Assembly (NCBI GenBank): GCA_022706825.1
Contig: JAKJBU010000003.1
Span: forward strand, 1 to 57,048
From: Bacillota bacterium
GTDB taxonomy: Bacteria > Bacillota > Clostridia > Lutisporales > Lutisporaceae
Direction: 5' to 3'
DNA: 57,048 nt
Position numbers and translations under genes: made by a program. How positions within the stretch are numbered: the stretch's first letter is position 1; every line of letters begins with the position of its first letter. The notes under the pieces are model-generated. The model saw only the letters and a program-made list of their open reading frames with translations, was not told the DNA's origin and ran no database searches. Shown here one piece after another: positions 1 to 8,541 of this stretch.

Positions 1-357
1 TGTATCCTTAAACCTTCTGACATAATTCTTTCCGACTGTTGTGAAATGAGGTATCTGTTCGTTAAGTCCATATTTGATAAACCAGCGATAAGCAGTATTT
101 GTTTGTATTTCAGAAATAGTCTGGCGCATTGACTTAATCCCGAATATATACTGTATAAATACAATCTTAAAGAGCACCACAGGATCAATACTCGGGCGTC
201 CGTTGTCTATACAATACTTATCAGACACTAGGTCATATATGAAATTGAAGTCTATTGCAGCTTCAAGCTTTCTCACTAGATGATCCTCTGGCACAAGCTG
301 ATCCAAGCACAACATTTCTATCTGACTGCGGATATCATCTTTATCCTTTGTTAACAT
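1..357 (-). CDS. IS1182-family transposase, N-terminal part (runs off the window)
   Basis: The minus-strand frame is open from an ATG at 357 to the window edge (119 codons), so only the N-terminal region is present. It has the DUF772-type N-terminal domain of IS1182/IS5-like DDE transposases, shown by the segments QLVPEDHLVRKLE, GRPSIDPVVLFK and IPHFTTVGKNYVRRF. The catalytic DDE region would lie outside the window. GGTGGTG about 6 bases upstream of the ATG is a usable ribosome binding site. The frame is intact as far as it can be seen, so the element may be active. It reads away from the ZorB-like gene, whose stop codon is about 150 bp from this start. The exact end of the element cannot be fixed; it lies somewhere between 358 and 507. 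Confidence 0.85.
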   Translation of the reverse strand, partial: MLTKDKDDIRSQIEMLCLDQLVPEDHLVRKLEAAIDFNFIYDLVSDKYCIDNGRPSIDPVVLFKIVFIQYIFGIKSMRQTISEIQTNTAYRWFIKYGLNEQIPHFTTVGKNYVRRFKDT

Positions 358-407
358 CTAAAACACCACCATATCAATACTTTAGAGTATATATTCGACA
401 TAAAAGA

Positions 408-438
408 AGAGAATCCTTTTTGTTTTCAAGGATTCTCT
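408..438 (-). terminator. Rho-independent terminator, minus direction
   Basis: An 11-bp perfect stem (408-418 with 428-438) has a 9-base loop and is followed on the minus strand by a T-rich stretch. It would end transcripts arriving from the ZorA/ZorB-like pair before the transposase. It may instead be part of the insertion sequence's own end, protecting it from read-through. Confidence 0.6.
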
Positions 439-468
439 CGAAAATTTTATACTTTGTCTTCAGTCTGC

Positions 469-501
469 AATGAGGCTGATGACAAAGTCATCAGCCTCAT
501 T
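469..501. repeat. 15-bp perfect hairpin just after the ZorB-like stop
   Basis: The arms 469-483 and 487-501 pair perfectly around an AAA loop, six bases beyond the stop codon of the OmpA-domain gene. No clear U tract follows in either direction, so it is a weak terminator by itself. It could be an mRNA 3'-end stabiliser or a hairpin carried at the end of the IS1182-type element. Confidence 0.55.
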
Positions 502-507
502 CTTCCG

Positions 508-1413
508 CTATCTTTCTTCAAATATTTCCTCTGTTTCATTCAGGTACTTCTCAATAACCTTTTGTATATTTGAATCCTTCACTATTATGGAAATTTCAAT
601 ACGCCTGTTGGCAGCCCTGCTTTCCTCGTCATTTCCCGTACTTATGGGGCGGAATTCAGAAAAACCGTTGGCCGCAAAATATTCTCCGTACTTGTCCTCC
701 AAATTGGGATTCACTTTGAACATGTAGTTTATTACCTCTGTAGCCCTCCTGGCGGATAATTCCCTGTTATAAGCCGAACCCCCCATGCTGTCGGCATGTC
801 CGTCAATGCTTATGGCATCTATATTTTCTCTTACCTCGGGGTTTTCCAGCACTCTTTCAAAAGCCTTGGCCAATTGTGTCAGGAGGTCTTCCGCCTCCGG
901 CTTAAGCTTGTATGAATTATAAGCGAAAACAAGGCTTTCATTAATTATGATATTTGCATTGTCTCCTATAGATACCAATTCCTGGCCCTTATCATTATAC
1001 CTCCCCAGTTCCTGCTCTACAGATTCTTTAACCTTCTGCAGTATATCCAGCCTCAGAAAGGCTATGCCCTGAAGGCGTACTCTGAGGCTTTCCAGCTCTT
1101 CATTGCTCAAAGCGATGATTGCTTTCTGATTCTCAATTTCCTGCTCAGACAATGCCAGAGCCGTCTTTGTCTTATCCACCTCCAGCCTTATACGTCTCAG
1201 TTCTCTTTCCGCGCTGCTTATTTCCGCCCGTGATATCTCCAGCTGCTGCTTTGCATTTTCAAGATTGTTCCCGAATATTATGTTCTGCACATAGGCCAGC
1301 AGCATAAGAAAGAACAGTATCAATGCCAAGGTAGACATTACATCTGTGAAGGACGGCCAGAAATCATTGGCCTCGGCTCCTCCCCCAAAATATCTTCTCC
1401 TTGTTTTCATCAT
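508..1413 (-). CDS. ZorB/MotB-like protein: one membrane helix plus OmpA peptidoglycan-binding domain
   Basis: 301 aa. A short cytoplasmic N-terminus is followed by a single membrane helix (about residues 20-42) that opens with WPSFTDVMS. Asp24 sits where MotB/ZorB proteins carry the ion-binding aspartate. Residues 48-115 are a coiled coil. Residues about 150-280 form an OmpA-like peptidoglycan-binding domain, seen in IDGHADSMGGSAYNRELSAR, with the usual Asp and Arg for diaminopimelate binding. This is the stator B half of an ion-driven motor, anchored in the wall. Its ATG overlaps the stop of the ZorA-like gene in an ATGA junction, so the two are translationally coupled. The W-P-x-F-T-D-x-M-S helix start resembles ZorB more than flagellar MotB, and no flagellar genes are near. 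Zorya effector genes (ZorC, ZorD, ZorE) are not seen here. A housekeeping envelope role is equally possible. Confidence 0.8.
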   Translation of the reverse strand: MMKTRRRYFGGGAEANDFWPSFTDVMSTLALILFFLMLLAYVQNIIFGNNLENAKQQLEISRAEISSAERELRRIRLEVDKTKTALALSEQEIENQKAIIALSNEELESLRVRLQGIAFLRLDILQKVKESVEQELGRYNDKGQELVSIGDNANIIINESLVFAYNSYKLKPEAEDLLTQLAKAFERVLENPEVRENIDAISIDGHADSMGGSAYNRELSARRATEVINYMFKVNPNLEDKYGEYFAANGFSEFRPISTGNDEESRAANRRIEISIIVKDSNIQKVIEKYLNETEEIFEER

Positions 1414-2462
1414 CTGCCCCCACTTCCTGTGCCTTTTTCACTGCCAATAACTGCTGCCGCCTGCTGCACAGCCGCCGAGAAACTGTTCATTGCTTCCTGA
1501 TTTGAAGCAATATTCTTTGAAGTCTCCGCAATTGATTCCCTTAGATTTATGAAGGATACATCCATTCTTTCAATATTACCCCTCAGGTTATGATTGAATT
1601 CACTGAAATCTCTGGTATTGCTGCTGAATACCGAAAGCGCTTTTTCAAACTTTATGATTGTCTCATCAAGGCATCTTGCGGAATTCTCGATATTGCTGCT
1701 GGCTGCTGCAAGCTTGTCCGAAAAATCCAGTACTGTGCTGCGCAGAATATCCTCCACCCTTGAACTGAAACCGTCAAAAGAGGACTCGATGACCCTGCTG
1801 ATGCGGCTAAGCTCCGATTCCTTCTTCTGAAGAAGCTCCTGCTCCACAGTATTATCCAGATAGTCCTCCAATTGAACCATGAGGCTTTGTCTTGACTCCT
1901 CGATATTTATCACAATTCCCAAAACCGTAATCACTATAGAACCCCCAACACCCGCAAGACTTGTTGAGAAGGCTACCGCCATCCCCCTTACTGAAGAAAT
2001 AAGCCCTGTAACAACAGAATCCATACTGACAAGTATATCGCTGTTTCCGCTGGTACTCAGCAGTTCCACCAGCCTCCCGACAGACATTGTAAGCCCGTAG
2101 AAGGTTCCCAGGAGCCCCAGCACCACCATCAATGAAACTGAGTTCTTTACAAACCGCTCTCCCAATCCCAGCCCTCTAAGCTTTATGCTTAAATTCTTCT
2201 CTACTATTGCCTGAGTGTTGATTTCTCCTTTGGAAGCCAGAGATATGGTTTTATAATCCTCTACTATATCGCTTAATACATGACTCCTGAACCTGGCATC
2301 CTTTCTTTCTGCAGCCGACGACAATTCATTTTGCAGCCCCTTGTATTTCCCCCTGACAAACACCATTGTAATAAAGGAAACCACAAATATTATTGCTATT
2401 AAGCATATGATTGAATATGCTATATAGCCCAGGTTACTTATACTCTTTGTTAAAATTTCCAA
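1410..2462 (-). CDS. ZorA/MotA/TolQ/ExbB-type proton channel with long cytoplasmic tail
   Basis: 350 aa, TTG start at 2462 preceded by AAGGTGGGGTGA, a strong ribosome binding site. It has a membrane helix at about 10-36, then a cytoplasmic segment, then two helices at about 107-133 and 160-188. The second contains VLGLLGTFYGLT, the glycine-rich motif of the MotA/TolQ/ExbB family. Residues about 190-340 form a Ser/Glu-rich helical tail, as in ZorA, where the tail projects into the cytoplasm and is thought to pass a signal to the effectors; this tail is much shorter than in many ZorA proteins. It pairs with the downstream OmpA-domain protein to form an ion-driven rotary stator. The family and the pairing are clear. 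Assignment to Zorya rather than to a general envelope motor is inference. Confidence 0.8.
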   Translation of the reverse strand: MEILTKSISNLGYIAYSIICLIAIIFVVSFITMVFVRGKYKGLQNELSSAAERKDARFRSHVLSDIVEDYKTISLASKGEINTQAIVEKNLSIKLRGLGLGERFVKNSVSLMVVLGLLGTFYGLTMSVGRLVELLSTSGNSDILVSMDSVVTGLISSVRGMAVAFSTSLAGVGGSIVITVLGIVINIEESRQSLMVQLEDYLDNTVEQELLQKKESELSRISRVIESSFDGFSSRVEDILRSTVLDFSDKLAAASSNIENSARCLDETIIKFEKALSVFSSNTRDFSEFNHNLRGNIERMDVSFINLRESIAETSKNIASNQEAMNSFSAAVQQAAAVIGSEKGTGSGGR

Positions 2463-2799
2463 GAATCACCCCACCTTTCAATTTTTTGAGTGCCAGGATT
2501 CTTTTATCAGCTTCTATTTACTATTTTATAGAAAACGATGAAATTTATCAATAAATTAAAAATTTAAAAAATTACTGCATAATTTCTTGCTTGCATTGTA
2601 TTATTATAGATAACAAGAAATTAACTGATAATTCCAACAATTCAATATAATGAATATTGTATAAAAATATATATTGTAAAATACTACTATTATTGATAAA
2701 ATAAATTATACAATATTATTATTCTGAGCATTATATATCTCCCCTAAATTTGTTATTTGGGAAGATATTTAATGTATAAAAATAACAAGGAGGTATTCC
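2463..2799. other. AT-rich divergent promoter region, 337 bp
   Basis: This gap separates the divergent ZorA-like and symporter genes and must hold promoters for both. It is extremely AT-rich from about 2515 to 2730, with many TATAAT-like words, so no single -10/-35 pair can be chosen. A hairpin at 2735-2744/2759-2768 (10 bp with one A-C mismatch) lies in the leader of the symporter, about 20 bases before its ribosome binding site. No glycine riboswitch, common before such symporters, is recognisable. Confidence 0.5.
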
Positions 2800-4158
2800 A
2801 TGGACAAGATAATGGAACTCAACGGTATTATTAACGGTTTTGTATGGGGCCCTTACATGTTGATCTTCTTAGTTGGTACAGGCGTTTATCTCACTTTCCG
2901 CACTAATTTCATGTCAATTGCAAAACTAGGTTACATACTTAAGAGCACTCTTTTTAAGATGTTCAAAAAGGAAGGAAAAGGTGAAGGTGAAATCACCGCA
3001 TTCCAGGCTGTTGCAACAGCACTTGCAGCAACAGTCGGTACCGGTAATATTGCCGGAGTCGCCACAGCTATAGCTGTTGGAGGTCCAGGAGCTGTTTTCT
3101 GGATGTGGGTATCTGCTATTTTTGGAATGACCACTAAATTCGGAGAAGTTGTACTTTCCATCAACTACAGAGAAAAAACACCGGATGGGCGTTTCGTCGG
3201 CGGTCCTATGTATTATATTGAAAAAGGACTGAAGATGAAATGGCTGGCACTTGTATTTGCAGCCTTTGGAGCAATTGCTGCCTTCGGTATAGGCAACATG
3301 GTTCAGTCAAACTCTGTTGCTGCTTCCCTTGAAGTAACCTTTGGAGTTAATAAAATGGTTACAGGTATTGTTTTGGCAGTTTTGTCAGCAATAGTTATAA
3401 TCGGCGGTATCAAGAGAATAGGACAAGTTACAGAGAGATTGGTTCCGTTTATGGCAGCATTCTATATTATCGGTGGTTTATTCATAATAATCTCTAATAT
3501 TTCTCATGTAGGAGAGGCTTTCGGATTAATATTCGGAAGCGCATTTACAGGAACTGCAGCCCTCGGCGGCTTTGCAGGCTCAACAATGCAGATGGCTATG
3601 ACAAAAGGTATTGCCCGTGGAGTATTCTCCAATGAAGCAGGCCTTGGTAGTGCTCCTATAGCTCATGCTGCAGCTACAACCGACCATCCTGTACGTCAGG
3701 GACTTTGGGGAGTATTTGAAGTATTTGTAGATACAATAATAATCTGCTCAATTACTGCATTGTCAATCATGTTAACAGGTGTATGGAGCGGCGGCGAAAC
3801 AGGTGCGGCATTGACCACAGCAGCATTTGAAGCTACTATACCCGGCGGCGGATATATAGTCTCCATAGGTATACTGCTGTTTGCATTCTCCACAATTCTC
3901 GGCTGGGCATATTACGGAGAGCGCTGCGCAGAGTATCTGTTCGGGCCCAAGATCAATATGGCATACAGAATCCTGTGGATACCGTTTGTTGCTATCGGTG
4001 CCGTAGGCGGCTTGAACTTCCTCTGGGATTTGGCAGATACACTGAACGGCTTGATGGCTATCCCGAACCTGATAGGTGTAATGGGCTTAAGCGGAGTTAT
4101 TATCAAGCTTACCAAGGAATTCTTTGCAAAACAGTATGTAGAAGAAGAAAAGAAATAA
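2800..4158 (+). CDS. alsT: Sodium:alanine/glycine symporter (AGCS family)
   Basis: 452 aa, ATG with AAGGAGG 7 bases upstream. An integral membrane protein importing alanine or glycine with sodium. The family signature is plain: TFRTNFMS near residue 33, then VATALAATVGTGNIAGVATA and GGPGAVFWMWVSA in the first third. GIARGVFSNEAGLGSAPIAH appears near the middle. About ten hydrophobic segments are visible and the length fits AgcS/AlsT. It stands alone, with its own leader and a strong terminator right after the stop. Substrate preference between alanine and glycine cannot be told from sequence. Confidence 0.95.
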   Translation: MDKIMELNGIINGFVWGPYMLIFLVGTGVYLTFRTNFMSIAKLGYILKSTLFKMFKKEGKGEGEITAFQAVATALAATVGTGNIAGVATAIAVGGPGAVFWMWVSAIFGMTTKFGEVVLSINYREKTPDGRFVGGPMYYIEKGLKMKWLALVFAAFGAIAAFGIGNMVQSNSVAASLEVTFGVNKMVTGIVLAVLSAIVIIGGIKRIGQVTERLVPFMAAFYIIGGLFIIISNISHVGEAFGLIFGSAFTGTAALGGFAGSTMQMAMTKGIARGVFSNEAGLGSAPIAHAAATTDHPVRQGLWGVFEVFVDTIIICSITALSIMLTGVWSGGETGAALTTAAFEATIPGGGYIVSIGILLFAFSTILGWAYYGERCAEYLFGPKINMAYRILWIPFVAIGAVGGLNFLWDLADTLNGLMAIPNLIGVMGLSGVIIKLTKEFFAKQYVEEEKK

Positions 4159-4172
4159 AACATAATAAAGTC

Positions 4173-4203
4173 AAAAAACGAGAGTTTCAGACTCTCGTTT
4201 TTT
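4173..4203 (+). terminator. Rho-independent terminator of the AGCS symporter
   Basis: A 13-bp stem (4173-4185 with 4191-4203) around a TTCAG loop ends in a run of T. The A run on the left arm makes it potentially active in both directions. Confidence 0.9.
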
Positions 4204-4346
4204 TATTTATTCATTTTATTGCCGGCAGTTAAAAATATTGGCGGTCCATGATGATACTATTAATAAATCTATTTGCATTTTCCAATTACATAATCTGCTT
4301 AACATAAAAAAGCTGAATTCATCAAAAATAATTGTGAGGTGATAAA

Positions 4347-4964
4347 ATGAAAAAGAAAGTAACAGCATTTATAGTAGTACTGTGCTTCACAATATCTATA
4401 ATGCAGGTTTTTGCGGATATAACCTATACGGTGCGTTCCGGCGATACTATGTGGAAAATAGCGGTAAAACACCAGGTAGGACTTAGTGAAATAATTGCCA
4501 AGAACCCTCATATAAAAAATCCGGCATTGATTTACCCCGGCCAGAAGCTTACGATACCGACAACAACTGCAATAAATTCCTTGGAAAACGAGGTAATACG
4601 CCTGACAAACGCTGAGCGTACCAAAAGGGGATTACCTGCTCTAAAGGCCAACTGGCAGCTTTCCAGATGCGCAAGATACAAGTCCCAGGATATGATAAAC
4701 AGAAATTATTTTGCCCATCAATCCCCGACCTACGGCTCACCTTTTGACATGATAGAATCCTTCGGAATAAGGATGGCTGCGGGGGGAGAAAACATTGCAA
4801 TGGGGCAGAGAACGCCTCAGGAAGTTGTGAACGCATGGATGAATTCACCGGGCCACAGGGGAAATATACTCAGTACGGCTTTTACTGAAATAGGCGTAGG
4901 CTGTGCGAAAAATAAAAATGGAGTTTATTACTGGACTCAAATGTTTATTAGACCGGGGAGATAA
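4347..4964 (+). CDS. Secreted LysM-CAP domain protein (YkwD-like)
   Basis: 205 aa with signal peptide 1-23 (charged KKK, hydrophobic core, end VFA). Residues about 26-70 are one LysM domain (YTVRSGDTMWKIAVKH, then NPALIYPGQKLTIP) that binds peptidoglycan. Residues about 80-203 are a CAP/SCP domain, with NAERTKRGLPALK, a His in FAHQSP, the GENIAMG motif and WMNSPGHRGNIL. CAP proteins of this bacterial type are exported and wall-associated; their biochemical role is unsettled. The ATG follows GAGGTGAT. It is a single gene convergent with the diguanylate cyclase gene, the two sharing a hairpin between their ends. Confidence 0.92.
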   Translation: MKKKVTAFIVVLCFTISIMQVFADITYTVRSGDTMWKIAVKHQVGLSEIIAKNPHIKNPALIYPGQKLTIPTTTAINSLENEVIRLTNAERTKRGLPALKANWQLSRCARYKSQDMINRNYFAHQSPTYGSPFDMIESFGIRMAAGGENIAMGQRTPQEVVNAWMNSPGHRGNILSTAFTEIGVGCAKNKNGVYYWTQMFIRPGR

Positions 4965-4976
4965 TATCTCCCGGTC
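4951..4976. terminator. Shared hairpin between convergent genes
   Basis: GACCGG and GAGAT pair with ATCTC and CCGGTC, with one bulged G and a 3-base loop. It overlaps the stop codon of the LysM-CAP gene and touches the stop of the opposing diguanylate cyclase gene. The U tracts are poor on both sides, so termination may be inefficient. Confidence 0.5.
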
Positions 4977-6203
4977 CTATTTACACACACAGTTTCTTCC
5001 TTTCGATTTGGCATTGTACAATGCTTTGTCTGCTGCCTTAATAACCTCTTCCGGCGTTCTGTATTTTTCATTTTTCTCCGCCGCTCCGATACTTACCGTC
5101 AAATAAAGCTTTTTGTATGAACTGCTTTTTGTCACGATATCAGCAGGCTTTTCTTTTGGCCTGTTTTTGTTTCTCCTTATGAAACCTCTGTTTGCAATAT
5201 ATTCACGCAGCTCTTCCAGATATGGTATTGCTTCCTCCGCAGTCTTGCCGGGAAAAACTATTGTAAACTCCTCCCCTCCATATCTGAAGGCTTTCCCTCC
5301 GCCTCCGACACCTTTAATGCAAACCGCCACAAGCTTGAGCACATCGTCTCCCACATCATGGCCGTATGTATCATTGAATTTCTTAAAATAATCAATATCA
5401 AGCATAGCTATGGTATATTTGCTTCCAAGCTTAAGCATTTCCTCCTTCAAAGCCCTTTTTGAGGGCAGTCCTGTAAGTTCATCCAAATAAGCCATGCTGT
5501 GGGATGCCCGGATCACCACCGCTGACAGCATTAGCCCGGATAGTGCAAACATCACTGATGCGGTATTTAAGTCCTTATTAAACATCAGTGCGGCAAAGGA
5601 GAATAATGTTATGCCCATAAAAGGTGTGTCATGATTTTTCCCCGTAACAGCCTGTCTGCCAAAAAGAAATATAAAAGTGATAAAATACAGCAGCAGTGAC
5701 ATATGGGAAAGATCCGGAACAAAACTTATGTCGGCCGGAAACAGCTTAATATTGAAAAGCTGAAGTAAGTCCGAATCGTTGTACCATATTATCCAAGCGC
5801 CGATTAGAAGCTCCACGGCAATAAACAGCAGCCGCATCCTTCCCCAGGATGACGCTATGCCCCTCTCTCTTTGAATTGAGAAAACCAGAATATTAAGGGG
5901 TATATATACCGATGTCATTGACAGTATCATATAAAAATATTCGGCGGCATCCGGTTCTTGAGGGATTAACTGAAAAAGAGCCAACTGGCACAGCATCAGC
6001 GTCAGGGAGCAAAAAAACACCCTGCTCCTGTTGAACCACCACCCGAAAAACATAGCTGCAGCAAACAGTACATAGGAAACATACTGCGAAAGCAGCTTTA
6101 TGGTTGGCGGAGCAGCTTTAAGCCATACGGAAACAAAATATGCGATTATAAGAAGCAGGCAATTGATTCCCAAGGATATCAAAGCTTTTGTAGTTTTATT
6201 CAC
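4977..6203 (-). CDS. Membrane diguanylate cyclase (GGDEF domain)
   Basis: 408 aa from a GTG at 6203. An upstream TTG at 6239 is in frame but has no ribosome binding site and would overlap the preceding gene by 35 bp. The GTG has GTGAGGAT 8 bases upstream and directly follows that gene's stop. The N-terminal 230 residues hold about seven membrane helices with no known sensor domain. The C-terminal half is a GGDEF domain with LDELTGLPSKRAL, DIDYFKKFNDTYGHDVGDDV and the active-site loop RYGGEEF (about residues 307-313). It should make cyclic di-GMP. The RxxD inhibitory site normally found five residues before the loop is missing, so feedback inhibition may be absent. It is coupled to the upstream nuclease-like gene. 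Confidence 0.9.
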   Translation of the reverse strand: MNKTTKALISLGINCLLLIIAYFVSVWLKAAPPTIKLLSQYVSYVLFAAAMFFGWWFNRSRVFFCSLTLMLCQLALFQLIPQEPDAAEYFYMILSMTSVYIPLNILVFSIQRERGIASSWGRMRLLFIAVELLIGAWIIWYNDSDLLQLFNIKLFPADISFVPDLSHMSLLLYFITFIFLFGRQAVTGKNHDTPFMGITLFSFAALMFNKDLNTASVMFALSGLMLSAVVIRASHSMAYLDELTGLPSKRALKEEMLKLGSKYTIAMLDIDYFKKFNDTYGHDVGDDVLKLVAVCIKGVGGGGKAFRYGGEEFTIVFPGKTAEEAIPYLEELREYIANRGFIRRNKNRPKEKPADIVTKSSSYKKLYLTVSIGAAEKNEKYRTPEEVIKAADKALYNAKSKGRNCVCK

Positions 6204-6204
6204 T

Positions 6205-6954
6205 TTATTTATCCTCACTCTCGCTTTTCTCTTCTGCAAGGTGCATATAGTATTGATACAACTCCGTATATTCTGATACTTCCTGCCTTCCTTTATCGTT
6301 TATTGCGTACAAGCCTTTGGATATGTTTTCAAACCAACCATAGTGATTCTTTTGAAGTATAGCTGTTGTCTTTTTCTCGTCGGTGCCAAGCTGTCTCAGT
6401 TCCCTGGGCTTTAATTGGCCGTATTTCATCAGACAGCAGGCTATATGTATTGCCATTTCCCTATATGCAGTCACAAGCTTTTCCCTTGTGCTCCCTCCGG
6501 TGTTAAAATCTCCATATCTTGCGGCAAACTCCTTTACCAACTCCTGCCTTTTCCTTTTGCTATGATTCTTGCTCTTAGCCATATCAAAGGCCGCAGGCTC
6601 AAACACGACTTCAACAAAGGAACAGCCCTCCTTAAGCGAAACAACCATAAGTCCAAGCTGCAGTCTTTTCAACATATAACACAGATTCTGCCATCTCCTG
6701 GAGAAAAGCCCCCTGCCCGGTTTAGGCACAGCAATATAAACCATGTCTGCAAGCTTTTGTCGCTGAACAGCCTGAAGAATGACATCGAGGTTAAGAGTTT
6801 TTTTCATCTCCACTACAAGCAGCTCATTCTCTTTTCTGGCAGCAATATCGCAGTGGTTGACCTCGCTGCGCACTGTATAGCCCAAGCTGGCAAGATAGTC
6901 ATAAATAGGCTTGTACAAATCCTTCTCAAAAAATTCTTTTTTACCGCTGCTCAT
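6205..6954 (-). CDS. DUF2161 PD-(D/E)XK nuclease-fold protein
   Basis: 249 aa, ATG with GGTGAT upstream. The N-terminal 80 residues carry a PD-(D/E)XK core: Asp36 in CDIAAR, Glu49 and Lys51 in VVEMKK, followed by the helix with Gln61, Gln64 and Gln66. Residues about 150-235 look like a winged helix (KPRELRQLG, then GWFENISKGLYAIN), which could bind DNA. These are hallmarks of the DUF2161 family, predicted phosphodiesterases of unknown role. No methyltransferase or other restriction partner is adjacent. The stop is followed two bases later by the GTG of the diguanylate cyclase gene, so the two are co-translated. Confidence 0.8.
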   Translation of the reverse strand: MSSGKKEFFEKDLYKPIYDYLASLGYTVRSEVNHCDIAARKENELLVVEMKKTLNLDVILQAVQRQKLADMVYIAVPKPGRGLFSRRWQNLCYMLKRLQLGLMVVSLKEGCSFVEVVFEPAAFDMAKSKNHSKRKRQELVKEFAARYGDFNTGGSTREKLVTAYREMAIHIACCLMKYGQLKPRELRQLGTDEKKTTAILQKNHYGWFENISKGLYAINDKGRQEVSEYTELYQYYMHLAEEKSESEDK

Positions 6955-7196
6955 GCAATCACCACGCTTATATAGAATATCGTCAATAAATCACATTATT
7001 TGAAGAATGTATATAAAGATACCGATAACACTGAAGGCACGAAAACCCACAGAAATCACGGCAAAAAAATATTCAGGTATGTTAGTAATGATCGACAATA
7101 GCAAACGTATCGAGATCTATTGATATATCGATTAATAACTATCTGGTATTGTGTTATTTCGTGGAACAGCCGTGTGTTTAGCGTTACCCGTCATTT

Positions 7197-8468
7197 TTAC
7201 ACTATCGGTGCCAGCAGCAGTACCTCTTCATTCTCCCTATATATTGTATCAAATTGTGAAATAGGTATGGGATTCCGCCCGATTCCCACCTCAAAAGTAT
7301 ACCCGGGCCTTCTATACTGCTCCACAAACCAATCCTTGTAGCCTGCGTAAGCAGCTTCGTAAGGCACGCCCGAAACTGCATATCCTGTTATTTCCGAGAA
7401 AATATTTGCTATCTCCAATGCCCGGGGAGGCCTAATCCCCTTATACAGCCAGTATATTACCCTTCCTTGGGTATGATAGGCTATAACCAGCTTAAAATTG
7501 TGCTGTCTTGTAAAATTGACGACAGCCTGTGTCTCAGGCTCTGAAAGAGGGCTCGGCCCTCCATATCTGGTAGGCCCCGGGCCGTCTACACCCAGCGAAG
7601 GCTCCTGTGCCTTTGCTTCCTCCCATGACGCCGGATAATTGCGGTTCAAATCGACTCCTCTGATATTGGCATTCCAAACCTGTGAGAAGGGCAGGCCCGT
7701 ATCATTCCATGCAAGCAGCCGGTCATAATAGGGATTATCTCTTTTCAACCCCTCCAACACCAGGTTTACTCCATCCGGATTTACCATAGGCATAATGTAA
7801 ATGCTGCCTCTGTTCCACAGGTCACGTATATTATATCCCTGGATACTGGAATTCCTTGCATATCCCCGGGCGTAGTTTTCAATAAATTTCATAAGCAGCG
7901 GAGCCGTAATCCATTCAAGTGCATGGTGTGCACCGTTATAAAACACCTCTGAAGGGCCGTTTCCCAATTTTATATAGTACAAGTTTTTCCCCAGGACGCT
8001 TCTTCCGGCAATACCCACTTCTATAAATGGGTATCTCACCTTTAGCCCTCTTATGTCTCTATCCATTATCTCATATGTATAATCGATATCGGTAAAAACC
8101 ACATCAATGCCATAAGGCACATTGATTACCTGCCCGACTCTGAGGTTCCCGGGATCGACTCCCGGGTTGGCTGTCATTACAGCATTCAATGTAGTGTAAT
8201 ACCTTCCGGATATATTGTAAAACGTATCCCCCGGTCGGATAGTATAGGTGTCATAACCCATCAGGAATCTCTCAAACCTGCTCCATGTAGCCGGGCCTGC
8301 CACACCGTCCGGTTCAAGTCCGTTATCCAACTGAAATTCCCTTACCGCTTGACGGGTAACCGGTCCAAAGATACCGTCCACCGGCCCCGGGTTGTATCCG
8401 ATTCTTATCAATAGGCTTTGTATAAGCTTTACTGCTGCACCTCTTGAGCCCAATGTCAATACTTCCAT
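7197..8468 (-). CDS. M14 zinc carboxypeptidase with peptidoglycan-binding and LysM domains
   Basis: 423 aa from the ATG at 8468, which has GGAGG 7 bases upstream; the frame continues to 8525 but without a ribosome binding site. Residues 7-65 are a PG_binding_1 domain (LGSRGAAVKLIQSLL, DGIFGPVTRQAV), 74-118 a LysM domain, and about 130-420 an M14 peptidase. Zinc ligands are His182 and Glu185 (HALE) and His332. NRNY at 275-278 and catalytic Glu393 (FEVG) are present. The architecture matches gamma-D-glutamyl-L-diamino acid endopeptidase I, which cuts peptidoglycan stem peptides. There is no signal peptide, as in the sporulation-linked cytoplasmic ENP1 enzymes, so a role in wall recycling or spore formation is likely. 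Confidence 0.9.
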   Translation of the reverse strand: MEVLTLGSRGAAVKLIQSLLIRIGYNPGPVDGIFGPVTRQAVREFQLDNGLEPDGVAGPATWSRFERFLMGYDTYTIRPGDTFYNISGRYYTTLNAVMTANPGVDPGNLRVGQVINVPYGIDVVFTDIDYTYEIMDRDIRGLKVRYPFIEVGIAGRSVLGKNLYYIKLGNGPSEVFYNGAHHALEWITAPLLMKFIENYARGYARNSSIQGYNIRDLWNRGSIYIMPMVNPDGVNLVLEGLKRDNPYYDRLLAWNDTGLPFSQVWNANIRGVDLNRNYPASWEEAKAQEPSLGVDGPGPTRYGGPSPLSEPETQAVVNFTRQHNFKLVIAYHTQGRVIYWLYKGIRPPRALEIANIFSEITGYAVSGVPYEAAYAGYKDWFVEQYRRPGYTFEVGIGRNPIPISQFDTIYRENEEVLLLAPIV

Positions 8469-8541
8469 AAAAACGCCTCCTGCAAAGCTAGTGAACAATA
8501 CCATAATATTCATTGCGGGAGGCAATTGTTACATTTATATG

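Noticed and set aside
508..2462. A complete Zorya defence system
   Set aside because: Only A- and B-like proteins are present. No ZorC, ZorD helicase or ZorE nuclease is encoded in the window, and the next gene upstream is a symporter.
2463..2799. Glycine riboswitch before the alanine/glycine symporter
   Set aside because: The region is far too AT-rich and lacks the paired GG-rich aptamer core; only a simple hairpin is seen.
6415..6975. 186-codon plus-strand frame
   Set aside because: It is fully antisense to the DUF2161 gene, which has clear nuclease motifs and a ribosome binding site; the antisense translation has no recognisable domain.
6955..7196. Hidden gene or RNA between the M14 peptidase and the DUF2161 gene
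   Set aside because: No frame with a start signal, no tRNA-like fold and no terminator-type hairpin could be supported.
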